Shown here in pieces: positions 7,736 through 15,879 of a stretch of 64,000 bases of DNA. Source of the stretch: Pyramidobacter piscolens (GTDB lineage: Bacteria > Synergistota > Synergistia > Synergistales > Dethiosulfovibrionaceae). Position numbers and translations under genes: made by a program. The stretch lies in contig SFDM01000008.1 of the NCBI GenBank assembly GCA_004558205.1, positions 1-64,000 of the forward strand, read 5' to 3'. Within the stretch, counting starts at the first letter, position 1; every line of letters starts with the position of its first letter. The notes below the pieces were generated by a model. That model searched no databases. It was not told where the DNA came from and was given only the letters and a program-made list of their open reading frames with translations.

Positions 7736-7890
7736 TACTTTTTCACGTTAACGCAGCATAACAGGGACCTTATGATCCTACGTCAAGAAAAATCGTTTGC
7801 GAATTTTGGAATGAATTCTATTTTTGCAGTTTTAACTCCATATGGAACAATTTAAATCGAAAAAACACATGCATATCCGAAATCCACTCA

Positions 7891-7932
7891 AAAAAGAAGG
7901 AGGCCCCGTCAGGGCCTCCTCGCTATTTTTTT
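7891..7932. terminator. Bidirectional intrinsic terminator
   Basis: GGAGGCCC-cgtca-GGGCCTCC hairpin with TATTTTTTT on one side and TTCTTTTTT on the other. It ends the PocR kinase operon coming from the right. Confidence 0.85.
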
Positions 7933-7986
7933 ACCGCCGCAAAAAGCAAACCGTTTTTTTCGTGAATACCGGAAGGACAAATTGAA

Positions 7987-9180
7987 TCACAGGGGTATTT
8001 TCAGCAAAACCTGGACGCCTTGCCCCACCGCGCCGGTGATCTCAAAGGAGAAACGGTCTCCGTAGAGATATTTCAGCCGCTGGCAGCTGTTCCGCAGGCC
8101 CAGATGCTTCTCGTCCCTTTTCGGATTTTCGTCCAGCAAAGCGGCTCGTATTTCGCGAAGAGCCTCAGGGGAGAGGCCCGCGCCGTTGTCCGTGACCGAA
8201 ATCTCGGCGCAGGCCGTCCCCTTGGCGCATAAAATCCCGATCTCGCCGCCTCTCTCAAGGTGAAGAAGCCCATGCTCCAGGGCGTTTTCCACCAGAGGCT
8301 GCAGTGAAAAAAAGGGAACCTCCATGCTCTCAAGCGCAGGGTCGCAGCTGACCGAGTATCGAAGGCGCTCGCCAAAGCGGATCTGCTGGATGGACAGATA
8401 GTTTTCTATGTAAGCCAGCTCCCGTTTCAAAGTGACGCTGGACATAAGGTTGCCCAAGCTGTATCGCAGCATCTGGGAAAAGGAATGGAGCATCTTTTCG
8501 GCGGTTCCGTACTCCTTCATGGAGATGAGGCGGGAGACGCTGCCAAGCACGTTGAAAATGAAATGGGGCGCTACCTGCTTTTGAAGCGCGTCCAGCTCGG
8601 CAGACTTGAGGCGGTGTTCCAGTTCGATCTGTCTTTTCTGGTACAGCAGCAGCTCCCGTTGATTTTGATCATAGCAGAGCGTCTGAACCACATAGTTTGA
8701 AATGTTGTACAGCGCCTGGGTAATCGCCTGAATCCTGCGCCAGGGCAGAGTTTCAATTTCTCCGTAGCAGGAGGCGTAAAAGGGGTCGGCGCGCCAGTCG
8801 ATGGGCTCGTCCTCGCCGTCCTTCGGGAAGGCGTCCGCAGCGTCGCACAAGATCTGGCCGGCGGTGATCGCTCCTATATACTCGCCTGAATAAATCAGGG
8901 GGATCTCTATGTTGACAAGCCCCGCGTGGCAGACGTACAGGCAGGGCTTCTTGTTTTTCAGCGCAAGGCTGATGGCGCGCCTGTTCGAGAGGGCGCAGGC
9001 CTGCTTTCCCGCCTCGGTGGCGTTGATCCTGCTGCAGAGTTTGCAGAAGTTCGCCCCCTGGCCGATATGGCGCCCCTCGCGGTCTACGAAGATGACGCCC
9101 ACTCCCGTGGCATGGGCAAAGGAATCCTGGATGTTCCTCTGGAACTCCTCGGTAACGATGTTCCTCAGCTCAATTCTCAC
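7987..9180 (-). CDS. PocR-domain sensor histidine kinase (LytS/YesM type)
   Basis: A 397-residue cytoplasmic sensor kinase. Residues 10-165 form a PocR ligand-binding domain with its Cys-rich signature (CKLC at 46-49, C62, CLYVC at 80-84). A short coiled coil follows, then a His_kinase domain with phospho-acceptor His206 in QVAPHFIFN. The C-terminal HATPase has the N-box LVENALEHG and G-box DNGAGLS. PocR domains bind small metabolites or redox cofactors in propanediol-type systems. GTG start. Its 5' end overlaps the upstream response regulator by 11 bp, so translation is coupled. No membrane helix. The ligand is unknown. Confidence 0.9.
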   Translation of the reverse strand: MRIELRNIVTEEFQRNIQDSFAHATGVGVIFVDREGRHIGQGANFCKLCSRINATEAGKQACALSNRRAISLALKNKKPCLYVCHAGLVNIEIPLIYSGEYIGAITAGQILCDAADAFPKDGEDEPIDWRADPFYASCYGEIETLPWRRIQAITQALYNISNYVVQTLCYDQNQRELLLYQKRQIELEHRLKSAELDALQKQVAPHFIFNVLGSVSRLISMKEYGTAEKMLHSFSQMLRYSLGNLMSSVTLKRELAYIENYLSIQQIRFGERLRYSVSCDPALESMEVPFFSLQPLVENALEHGLLHLERGGEIGILCAKGTACAEISVTDNGAGLSPEALREIRAALLDENPKRDEKHLGLRNSCQRLKYLYGDRFSFEITGAVGQGVQVLLKIPL

Positions 9181-10240
9181 GGCGCCCTTCCCTTCTCGCC
9201 TGCGAAGGCGTCTTGCCCGTGGCCTGCTTGAAAACGCGATGAAAATGCGAAAGGTTGACGAAACCGCAGTCGCCCGCCACGTCGCGGAGGGCTCTGTCGG
9301 TGTTTTGAAGGAGGCGCTGGGCCTGGGCTATTCTCACCTTCGTGAGGTAGCTCCGCAGCGTCAGCCCCATACTGGAGTGAAATAATCTGGAAAGATAGGC
9401 GGGGCTAAGGTTCACGCTCCGGGCCAGTTCATTCAGGTCAAAATCCTTCATATAGCTGCCGTCGATATAGCGCGCCGCTTTCGCCGCGGCGTCTCCGGCA
9501 GGGGCAAGGGGCTGGTCGAACAGAAGAAGGAGCTTGTGGAAAAAATTCTCGCAGACAGCGCAGAGCTCCTGCCAAAAACCGCAGCGGCTGAGCTGAAAAA
9601 TAGCCTGCCCGCAGTCAAGCAGCGCAAGCCTCTCCTCCGAGAAATGGTTTCGGGTTAAACCCCGCTCAACTGAAAAGAGGGTGTTGATCACGTAGAGCCT
9701 CAATTCTTCGAGATTATCCTGTTTTTTCAGGAAATCCATAAAAGCCTCCGCCGAGAGTTTCAGCGCGCTGGGATTCCCCTCCGCAACCGCCTGAAGCAGC
9801 TTACCGGCCCTTTCCCGGGAAAGGGTCTCCTCCCCGGCGTTCCGCCGTTCAGGCAGGGGAGCGCGGCGTTTGCGGCGCTGCAGGCAGTCCTCGATGGCGG
9901 CAAAAATCGCTTCCTCGGGAGTGGGCTTCAACAGATAGGCGTCCAGATGCTCCGTCAGGGCCTGGCGGGCAAATTCGAACTCCGCGTAGGCGCTGTTCAG
10001 GATGATGATCTGTTCAGGCAGCCGCCGCCGGATGCGGCGCGCCGCTTCCAGTCCGTCCAGCACGGGCAGGTTGATGTCCAGAATGATCACGTCGGGGCGA
10101 AGCTGAAGCGCCATGGCGACAGCCCGATCCCCGTTTTCGGCCTGTCCGGCCACGCTGTACCGCTCGGGGCGGCGGCTGAAAACACCGCAGAGATATTCTC
10201 TTTCGATGCGCTCGTCGTCCACAATCAGCAGCTTGATCAT
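9170..10240 (-). CDS. AraC-type response regulator (YesN family)
   Basis: A 356-residue response regulator. The receiver domain covers residues 1-120 with acidic pair Asp8-Asp9, phospho-Asp55 (IILDINLPVLDG) and Lys106 in LLKPTP. A variable helical linker follows to about 250, then two AraC helix-turn-helix motifs (DLNELARSVNLSPAYLSRLF and a second around RDVAGDCGFVNLSHFHRVFK). It is the partner of the PocR kinase just downstream. A strong AAAAGGAGG ribosome site precedes the ATG. Targets are unknown; no catabolic operon is adjacent in the same direction. Confidence 0.9.
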   Translation of the reverse strand: MIKLLIVDDERIEREYLCGVFSRRPERYSVAGQAENGDRAVAMALQLRPDVIILDINLPVLDGLEAARRIRRRLPEQIIILNSAYAEFEFARQALTEHLDAYLLKPTPEEAIFAAIEDCLQRRKRRAPLPERRNAGEETLSRERAGKLLQAVAEGNPSALKLSAEAFMDFLKKQDNLEELRLYVINTLFSVERGLTRNHFSEERLALLDCGQAIFQLSRCGFWQELCAVCENFFHKLLLLFDQPLAPAGDAAAKAARYIDGSYMKDFDLNELARSVNLSPAYLSRLFHSSMGLTLRSYLTKVRIAQAQRLLQNTDRALRDVAGDCGFVNLSHFHRVFKQATGKTPSQARREGRREN

Positions 10241-10583
10241 GACAAGCCTCCTTTTCCGGAAATTGCTGAATTTGACATCACTGTTGCCCTTTTTGTCTTT
10301 GCAGTCAACAGAGGAACGTCAACTCGCCATTTAGGGGAAAGACACTGTGATAAAAAAGAGTTATGCTGAATCATAGGGAAAGGAACCTTCGGCGCCGGCA
10401 CTCTAGGGCTTCGATGATCAAAAAGATTATACATCCCTTTCCTTGGCTGATTATACCTTTCACAGCTGGATTCGCCAACCCAGAACAGCGCCGAATCCAA
10501 AGCCGGCAGGCTCAAAGTGGAATTGGCAACTGCCCACGCCGGAAGGCAGGGAATTCGTTAGAATAACAAGGAGGAGTTTTAAT
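10241..10583. other. Intergenic space, no gene seen
   Basis: 343 bp between the divergent response regulator and the 55-aa gene. It must hold both promoters, but no consensus pair with good spacing was found. Frames on both strands lack ribosome sites. Confidence 0.5.
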
Positions 10584-10751
10584 ATGGCAAAACAGGACAA
10601 ATTCACGGTCCCCGCAAAGGAAGAAGAGAAAAAAGAGATTGCCCTGGCGAAGGACGACGAGGCGGAACACTTCGACATTCAGGAAATGAAAAAACTTCTG
10701 CGGCGTTTTCGGGGCTATCAATCGCTCTACCGCCACTCAGCGCTCTCCTAA
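10584..10751 (+). CDS. Small charged hypothetical protein, 55 aa
   Basis: Preceded by a perfect AAGGAGG with 9-nt spacing, which is the main reason to call it. The product starts MAKQDKFTVPAKEEEKKEIA, is highly charged and probably disordered in its first half. A basic amphipathic stretch (EMKKLLRRFRGYQSLYRH) closes it. There is no signal peptide and no recognised family. It stands alone, with a family R repeat about 80 bp downstream. Confidence 0.6.
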   Translation: MAKQDKFTVPAKEEEKKEIALAKDDEAEHFDIQEMKKLLRRFRGYQSLYRHSALS

Positions 10752-10832
10752 CCGCGACAGCCTCCACGCAGGCAGGCGGAGGCTGCTGCAGAAAGAAAGA
10801 GGCAAGGACTGGAAGCCCATTTACGGGTTACA

Positions 10833-11103
10833 CTCATTCCCCATTGACGTACTTAATATGAAATCGAAGAACCACGTCAAAAGATTTCAATGCAAAGGGC
10901 GCAAAGGTTCACAAAGGAAAACCTTAAAAGACTTTCAGAGTCATAAAATAAATTGAAATACATAAATCATCATCACAGTAATTCGTTTTTTGGTTAATAA
11001 TTTAAGTCTTGTTTTTCCTTTGCGCCCTTTCTGTTCAGCCTTTGCGTTGAAATCCCTTGACTTTGATCTTCGGTCCTGCATTAAGCACGTTAAACGCGAA
11101 TCA
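10833..11103 (-). repeat. Family R element, copy R1 (inverted orientation)
   Basis: About 270 bp non-coding element with long imperfect terminal inverted repeats. The ends read ATTGACGTACTTAATAT and, complementary, GCATTAAGCACGTTAA. Inside are CAAAAGATTTCAA and GCAAAGG boxes spaced 9-10 bp apart, and the AT-rich centre contains ATTCGTTTTTTGGTTAAT. Other copies are R2-R6. Confidence 0.85.
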
Positions 11104-11105
11104 GC

Positions 11106-11195
11106 ATGATGAGCAATGAAGAAGCCTCCGCCGCGCTGCGGCAAAAATTCGGCGTCACGGTGCCCCACGAGTACAGGAATTTTTTGAAAGTATAA
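11106..11195 (+). pseudogene. 29-codon gene fragment abutting R1
   Basis: An open frame MMSNEEASAALRQKFGVTVP, nine more residues, then stop. It begins 2 bp after the end of R1 and has no ribosome site. Its composition (amphipathic helix, then FGVTVPHEYRNFL) looks like real protein, possibly the start of a SMI1/KNR4-type or similar domain, but it is too short to assign. Probably the leftover of a gene cut by repeat-associated rearrangement. Confidence 0.3.
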
Positions 11196-11244
11196 AAACA
11201 GCAAGCCGCGCAGGGGACCGGTGGAGGTCTCCCGCGCGGCTTGC
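11191..11244 (-). terminator. Terminator of the feo operon
   Basis: GCAAGCCGCGC...GCGCGGCTTGC with inner GGAGACC/GGTCCCC pairing, followed on the minus strand by TGTTTTTATAC. It lies 32 bp beyond the last feo-operon stop codon. Confidence 0.8.
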
Positions 11245-11275
11245 CGCCGTTACGGAAAGGGGGTGTATGTGCTTT

Positions 11276-11446
11276 TTACGAATCCTGATGGCTGGAACAT
11301 GCGTGAGGGCAATTCGCGCATCCGCAGCCGCAGGAAGACTTATGCCGCCGTTTGTCCCTGACCATCTTCGTCACGGCCGCGGCCACAATGGCCGCGAGAA
11401 CCAGACCGGCGACGACGGTAGGGAGGTTCTGAGAGAGAAATTCCAT
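11276..11446 (-). CDS. FeoB-associated Cys-rich membrane protein
   Basis: A 56-residue protein with one N-terminal membrane helix (residues 9-25), a basic stop-transfer segment (KMVRDKRRHK), and a Cys/His-rich tail SCGCGCANCPHACSSH at 39-53. This matches the small FeoB_associated family that commonly follows feoB and is thought to assist ferrous iron transport, perhaps by binding iron at the channel mouth. It starts 15 bp after the feoB stop, in the same operon, and is the last gene before the terminator. Confidence 0.8.
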   Translation of the reverse strand: MEFLSQNLPTVVAGLVLAAIVAAAVTKMVRDKRRHKSSCGCGCANCPHACSSHQDS

Positions 11447-11460
11447 AGATACCGCTTCCT

Positions 11461-13614
11461 TTAACGAAGGTTTTCAGCCGCTCCATGGCGCTGCGGCGCG
11501 AAGAGGAGCCAGAGTGCGACGGCCAGGATTGCCAGCGCGACGCCCGTCAGGACCGAGAAGGCCGCGGCTCCGCTCAGCACGAGGCCGATCTGATAGACCG
11601 TGAAGGACACGGCGTAGGCGAAGGCGCAGAGGTAGAAGATCGCGAAGAGCGTCCAGGCGCCGTTGTTCATTTCGCGCTTGATGGCTCCCATCGCGGCGAA
11701 GCAGGGGGCGCAGAGCAGGTTGAAGATCAGGAACGAGAAGGCCGAAAGCTGCGTGAAGTGCGAGGCGATGGGAGCGAGGCCTTCGAAAGCGCCTTCCTCG
11801 ACCATGGCGCCGGCGTCGCCCGCCACGCCGTAGAGCACGCCGAAGACGCTGACCACTTCTTCCTTAGCCACCAATCCCATGACGGACGCCACGGCGGACT
11901 GCCAGGTGCCGAAGCCCAGAGGCCTGAAGAGCGGCACGAGCCAGTTTCCGGCCACGGCCAGGACTGAGGTGTCCATCTCCTCGACCATGGCGAGGCTGCC
12001 TTCGACAATGCCGAAGTTGCTGGCGAACCAGATCAGGATGCTGGCCAGCAGGATCACCGTGCCGGCGCGTTTGATGAACGACGAGGCGCGCTCCCAGGTG
12101 CTGCGGAGCACGTTGCCCAGCGAGGGCACGTGGTAAGCCGGAAGCTCCATGACAAAGGGAGCGGGATCGCCGGCAAACAGGGGGGATTTTTTCAGGATGA
12201 CGCCGCTGACGATCACCGCGGCTACGCCGATAAAATAAGCCGCGGGGGCGACCCATCCGGCGCCGTCGAACAGCGCGCCGGCGATGAGCGCCACGATGGG
12301 CATCTTGGCGCCGCAGGGGATGAAGGAGGTGGTCATGATGGTCATGCGACGGTCGCGCTCGTTTTCAATGGTGCGGCTGGCCATGATGCCGGGCACGGAG
12401 CAGCCCGAGCCGATGAGCATGGGAATGAAGCTCTTGCCCGACAGCCCGAAGCGGCGGAAGATACGGTCCATGATGAAAGCCACGCGGGCCATGTAGCCGC
12501 AGTCTTCGAGAGTGGCGAGCATGAGGAACAGGACGATCATCTGGGGCACGAAGCCGAGCACGGCGCCCACGCCGCCGACCACGCCGTCGACCAGAAGGCC
12601 GCGCATCCACTCGGCTACGCCGGTGCCTTCAAGCCATCCAGCGAGGCCGCCCTGAATCCACTCGCCGAAGATCACGTCGTTGGTGTAGTCCGTGGCGGCA
12701 GCGCCCACGGTGGTGATGGAAACGTAGTAGACGCAGAACATAACGAGGGCGAAGATGGGAAGCCCCAGAAGGCGGTTGGTGACCACGCGGTCGATCTTGT
12801 CGGAAGGCGTCCCGCCGGAGCGCACCTTTTTGACCACGCTCTGCTCCATGACCTTGCAGATGTAGGCGTAACGCTGGTTGGTGATGATGCTCTCGGCGTC
12901 GTCGTCGAGCTCTTTCTCGCAGGTGGCGATATGCTCGTTCAGGTGCGCCAGCAGTTCCGCGGGGAGGTTCAGTTCGGCCTCCACCTTCTTGTCGCGCTCA
13001 AAAAGCTTAATGGCGTGCCAGCGCAGGGTCTGCTGCGGCACGCGGTCCTGAATCGATTCCTCGATATGGGCGATGGTGTGCTCCACGCTGCCGCTGAACA
13101 CCGGCGGCGGCTCTATGGCCTGATGGGACTGGGCGCATTCGATCGCCGCCTCGGCCACGGCCAGAGACCCCTCGCCCTTCAGCGCTGAAGTCTCCATTAC
13201 CTTGCAGCCCAAGGCTTCGCCCAGTTTTTTCAAGTCGATCTTGTCGCCGTTCTTCCTGACCACGTCGATCATGTTCAAGGCCATCACCATGGGACATCCA
13301 AGCTCGGCCAGCTGGGTGGAGAGGTAGAGGTTACGCTCCAGGTTGGTGCCGTCCACGATGTTAATGATGGCGTCGGGCTTTTCGTTGACCAGGTACCCGC
13401 GGGCCAGCACCTCTTCCAGCGTGTAGGGGGACAGCGAATAAATCCCCGGAAGGTCCTGGATGACCACGTCCTGATGTCCTTTCAGGCGGCCTTCCTTCTT
13501 TTCCACGGTCACGCCCGGCCAGTTGCCCACATACTGGGCGCTTCCCGTCAGATCATTGAACATGGTAGTCTTGCCGCAGTTCGGGTTGCCGGCAAGGGCG
13601 ATTTTCAGAGTCAT
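11461..13614 (-). CDS. feoB: Ferrous iron transport protein B
   Basis: A 717-residue inner-membrane Fe(II) transporter. The N-terminal G domain shows GNPNCGKTT (P-loop, residues 8-16), GNWPGVTVEKKEG (switch I), DLPGIYSL (G3) and NMIDV (G4). A helical GDI-like domain follows. The membrane part carries two gate repeats, including the GSGCSVPGIMASRT segment and a later WERASSFIKRAGTV segment. Length is typical. It lies downstream of two feoA genes and upstream of the Cys-rich partner, and the operon has a DtxR-like operator at its promoter. Confidence 0.97.
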   Translation of the reverse strand: MTLKIALAGNPNCGKTTMFNDLTGSAQYVGNWPGVTVEKKEGRLKGHQDVVIQDLPGIYSLSPYTLEEVLARGYLVNEKPDAIINIVDGTNLERNLYLSTQLAELGCPMVMALNMIDVVRKNGDKIDLKKLGEALGCKVMETSALKGEGSLAVAEAAIECAQSHQAIEPPPVFSGSVEHTIAHIEESIQDRVPQQTLRWHAIKLFERDKKVEAELNLPAELLAHLNEHIATCEKELDDDAESIITNQRYAYICKVMEQSVVKKVRSGGTPSDKIDRVVTNRLLGLPIFALVMFCVYYVSITTVGAAATDYTNDVIFGEWIQGGLAGWLEGTGVAEWMRGLLVDGVVGGVGAVLGFVPQMIVLFLMLATLEDCGYMARVAFIMDRIFRRFGLSGKSFIPMLIGSGCSVPGIMASRTIENERDRRMTIMTTSFIPCGAKMPIVALIAGALFDGAGWVAPAAYFIGVAAVIVSGVILKKSPLFAGDPAPFVMELPAYHVPSLGNVLRSTWERASSFIKRAGTVILLASILIWFASNFGIVEGSLAMVEEMDTSVLAVAGNWLVPLFRPLGFGTWQSAVASVMGLVAKEEVVSVFGVLYGVAGDAGAMVEEGAFEGLAPIASHFTQLSAFSFLIFNLLCAPCFAAMGAIKREMNNGAWTLFAIFYLCAFAYAVSFTVYQIGLVLSGAAAFSVLTGVALAILAVALWLLFAPQRHGAAENLR

Positions 13615-13685
13615 TGACGCTCCTCCTCGAAAAAAATAAAATGAGTCATCATGATGAATAAAGACGATTCCGACGCAGCGGCCGG

Positions 13686-13910
13686 CTACTCTTCCACTTC
13701 GATCATCTCGGCGTCGCCGCGGCGCAGAGACAGCTCATAGCCTCGCAGAGAGAGCTCCATGGGATCTCCCAGAGGGGCGACCTTCCGCAGATAGAGCGAA
13801 GCCCCCTTCGTGATGCCCATGTCCATGATGCGGCGCTTCAAAGCCCCGTCGCCGTGGATCCGCTTTACCGTCACCGTCTCGCCAATTTGCACGTCCTTCA
13901 GCGTTTTCAT
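13686..13910 (-). CDS. feoA: FeoA domain protein, copy 1
   Basis: A 74-residue SH3-like FeoA protein: KTLKDVQIGETVTVKRIHGD, then RRIMDMGITKG and the LRGYELSLRR strand typical of FeoA. FeoA binds FeoB and is required for efficient Fe(II) uptake. The ATG at 13910 follows GGAGG by 8 nt; the frame could open at 13928. It lies between the second feoA and feoB, in the same operon. Confidence 0.9.
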   Translation of the reverse strand: MKTLKDVQIGETVTVKRIHGDGALKRRIMDMGITKGASLYLRKVAPLGDPMELSLRGYELSLRRGDAEMIEVEE

Positions 13911-13924
13911 GTTTCCGACCTCCG

Positions 13925-14134
13925 TCATATCATTATTCTGCTGGCCATGTCCCTGCTTAGGGCCACACGGCTCTCTTTCACCTGTATGATCAGGTTTCCG
14001 GCGATTTCAGAGATCACCGTCACCTTTTCTCCAACCACAAAGCCGATATCGGCCAGGTGCTGACGAATTTCGTCGCGTCCGGAAATCTTCTTGATAAAAC
14101 CGACTTCCCCAACATGAGACAGTGAGAGCGGCAT
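13925..14134 (-). CDS. feoA: FeoA domain protein, copy 2 (operon-leading)
   Basis: A 69-residue FeoA-fold protein with GEVGFIKKISGRDEIRQHL, ADIGFVVGEKVTVISE and IQVKESRVALSRDMASRI. It is divergent from copy 1, so this is not a recent duplication. Two FeoA proteins are common in anaerobes. It is the first gene after the promoter/operator at 14169-14224, with GGAGG 11 nt before the ATG. Confidence 0.88.
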   Translation of the reverse strand: MPLSLSHVGEVGFIKKISGRDEIRQHLADIGFVVGEKVTVISEIAGNLIIQVKESRVALSRDMASRIMI

Positions 14135-14168
14135 CAAAGCTCTCGCCTCCTATTCATCACGAAATATC

Positions 14169-14187
14169 TTAGATTCGCCTAACTTAA
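14169..14187. promoter_or_regulatory. DtxR-like iron operator of feoA-feoB
   Basis: TTAGATTCGCCTAACTTAA matches 16 of 19 positions of the DtxR consensus TTAGGTTAGCCTAACCTAA. It sits just downstream of the -10 element, over the expected transcription start. Its core TTAG-N6-CTAA is shared with the site at 14687-14700. Confidence 0.7.
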
Positions 14188-14195
14188 CGACCGGG

Positions 14196-14224
14196 AGTTT
14201 ATCATTGCTAATTAGGATTGTCAA
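14196..14224 (-). promoter_or_regulatory. Promoter of the feoA-feoA-feoB operon
   Basis: Consensus TTGACA, 17-bp spacer, TAAACT on the minus strand, 62 bp before the first feoA start. Confidence 0.8.
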
Positions 14225-14280
14225 GGACCTTTTTCGGAGAAAGGAGCGTGAGAATCGAAAAAACTCCGTGCCGTTCCTCC

Positions 14281-14619
14281 CTAATCCGCCGCCGCGGCGC
14301 AGCTCCCGCGGGACCAAGACAGATAGCGCCGGCACTGCTCCAGGCGGCCGTAGCCCAGCATAATCCCCAGCATGAAATCCTGTTCGGGCGTATAATCACG
14401 CAAGTTTTCCTTTCCAATGAGTTCCAGCACCTTGATGCAGTCCTCTTTGCCGAAAAACACGTTGACCCGCCCGTTGCTCAGCCAGGACAGGCGGTAGGCG
14501 ATCCCTTTCTGCCTGAGCAGCTTCTCGATCTCGGGAACGTCGGAGGCGGGCGCCGTATGGAGAATCAGGTTGCGCAGCCCCTTTTGATATTCATAGATAT
14601 GATGACGAAAAACTTCCAT
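14281..14619 (-). CDS. DUF2023 family protein
   Basis: A 112-residue soluble protein matching the DUF2023 pattern: HHIYEYQKGLRNLILHT, then PEIEKLLRQKGIAYRLSWLS and the NVFFGKEDCIKVLE core. The function is unknown, but the family often travels with Feo or flavodoxin genes. The ATG at 14619 follows GAGG by 9 nt and is preferred over the upstream in-frame ATG. It has its own promoter and DtxR-like site. It lies upstream of the feo promoter in the same orientation, so read-through into feo is possible. Confidence 0.7.
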   Translation of the reverse strand: MEVFRHHIYEYQKGLRNLILHTAPASDVPEIEKLLRQKGIAYRLSWLSNGRVNVFFGKEDCIKVLELIGKENLRDYTPEQDFMLGIMLGYGRLEQCRRYLSWSRGSCAAAAD

Positions 14620-14686
14620 GCCACTGCGCCTCTCTTTGAAACGGAATGAACAGCCAACCCCGAGTCTCACGATGGGGACGTGTTGT

Positions 14687-14700
14687 TTAGTTTCAACTAA
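14687..14700. promoter_or_regulatory. DtxR-like iron operator of the DUF2023 gene
   Basis: TTAGTT-TC-AACTAA is a perfect 6-2-6 dyad with the same TTAG-N6-CTAA core as the feo operator. It is placed 13 bp downstream of the -10 element. Confidence 0.6.
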
Positions 14701-14713
14701 CTAATTCACGGTC

Positions 14714-14742
14714 ATTCTAATCCCTTTTTTCGCCATTGTCAA
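14714..14742 (-). promoter_or_regulatory. Promoter of the DUF2023 gene
   Basis: Consensus TTGACA - 17 bp - TAGAAT on the minus strand. It has the same geometry as the feoA promoter, with an operator immediately downstream. Confidence 0.8.
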
Positions 14743-14855
14743 CAGCGGTGCTTTCGCCGTTTTTTCTTCATTTAGGCCCTTGCTGTCCTCGGCCTCACTG
14801 AATTTGTCGATAAACGGCGAGAAGGAATACGCTTACAATCATGAGCATTGAATAA

Positions 14856-14868
14856 TTAGCCAAGCTAA
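14856..14868. promoter_or_regulatory. Possible third DtxR-like site
   Basis: TTAGC-CAA-GCTAA is a perfect dyad but one base shorter than the other two sites. It lies about 205 bp upstream of the DtxR-family gene. No convincing promoter is next to it, so it is only a candidate autoregulatory site. Confidence 0.3.
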
Positions 14869-15073
14869 ATTCAGAGGGCCAAGGAGGCACGGCGGCAGGG
14901 CTTGATTTTGGCGTCCGCTCCCTTGAAAAGGGCATGCCGGGCGCCTTAGGGACTCGCTCTTTCCTTTGGAGGGATTTTTCAACGTTTTTCCGCAAGGATG
15001 CAGGAGATTCCCTCTTGCAAAAGGACCTCTTTTCTGTCATGATTAAAAAATTCTATGAAAGGAAGTGCCAGAA

Positions 15074-15442
15074 TTGAACATTCACGAGTCTGCCGAAAAC
15101 TATCTGGAACGAATTCTGATGCTTCGGGAGCGCCTGGGCTACGCGCGTTCCGTGGATATCGCGACGGAACTGCAGGTGACCAAACCCAGCGTCTGTATCG
15201 CCATGAAGCGTCTGCGTGAAAACAACTACATCGAAATGGACAACGACGGGCTGATCACCCTCACCCCCGAGGGGCTCGCCATCGCGGAGCGCATCTACGA
15301 CCGGCACAAGGTGCTGACCTCCTTTTTCTGTTCCCTCGGGGTGAGCAAGGAGAACGCCGCCGCCGACGCCTGCAAGGTAGAACACGACCTTTCCGAGGAA
15401 ACCTACGCCGCCATCTGCCGTTTCGTCCACAAGTCGCTCTAG
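15074..15442 (+). CDS. DtxR/MntR-family metal-dependent regulator (short form)
   Basis: A 122-residue regulator. The winged helix covers residues 1-65 (NIHESAENYLERILML, SVDIATELQVTKPSVCIAMKRL, then GLITLTPEGLAIAERIYDRH). A compact helical metal-binding/dimerisation half follows, with KVEHDLSEETYAAICRFV. It has no C-terminal SH3 domain and so resembles MntR-length proteins. DtxR proteins bind DNA with Fe2+ or Mn2+ and repress uptake. Two DtxR-type boxes upstream of the adjacent feo genes make it the likely iron regulator. TTG at 15074 is chosen because AAAGGAA lies 9 nt upstream; the GTG at 15065 would be too close. Confidence 0.88.
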   Translation: MNIHESAENYLERILMLRERLGYARSVDIATELQVTKPSVCIAMKRLRENNYIEMDNDGLITLTPEGLAIAERIYDRHKVLTSFFCSLGVSKENAAADACKVEHDLSEETYAAICRFVHKSL

Positions 15443-15565
15443 GGAAAGGCCTGGAGCGTCATAATATGAGATTTCGCCAATAGACAAAAAGAACCTCTCA
15501 TGTTAAAGTGGCTGTGTTGAATATAAACATAGTTTTACACGACAACGAATAAGGAGAGGGTATCG

Positions 15566-15841
15566 ATGGATCTGAATATGGCTACCGGCATTGTTATCCT
15601 GTGCTATCTGATCGCGATGGTCGTTTCCATTATGGGCGTCGCCAAGGCTGAGGAGCAGCTTTCGCTGATCATGAGAGTGTGCAGCGACGACAAGCCTCTT
15701 CAAAAGGACGCCCAGTTTGTGATGTCCATGGACAACCTGGGCAAGCGCATCAAGAAGATGAAGCTCCAGGTCTACTTCTTCACCGCCCTGATCATTATCT
15801 GCATCGGCCTCATCGCCGGCGGCGCCAGCGCGCTGATGTAG
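15566..15841 (+). CDS. Small two-helix membrane protein, unknown
   Basis: A 91-residue protein with two hydrophobic helices (about 8-26 and 69-88) flanking a charged cytoplasmic-type segment (DDKPLQKDAQFVMSMDNLGKRIKKMK). The ribosome site is AAGGAGAGG with good spacing. A possible promoter (TAGACA - 17 - TAAAGT) lies at 15481-15509. No family is recognised. It follows the DtxR gene by 123 bp, and a strong hairpin follows it. Confidence 0.65.
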   Translation: MDLNMATGIVILCYLIAMVVSIMGVAKAEEQLSLIMRVCSDDKPLQKDAQFVMSMDNLGKRIKKMKLQVYFFTALIIICIGLIAGGASALM

Positions 15842-15879
15842 AACCTCGCCGCGCGCAGCACGGCATTCCCCAAAAAACA

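Noticed and set aside
7175..7855. Plus-strand frame of 226 codons
   Set aside because: Spans a terminator tail, the minus-strand promoter and the minus-strand small ORF; composition is unlike protein and it lacks a ribosome site.
14795..15040. 81-codon minus-strand frame with a hydrophobic tail
   Set aside because: No Shine-Dalgarno before its ATG and no family; it covers the leader of the DtxR gene.
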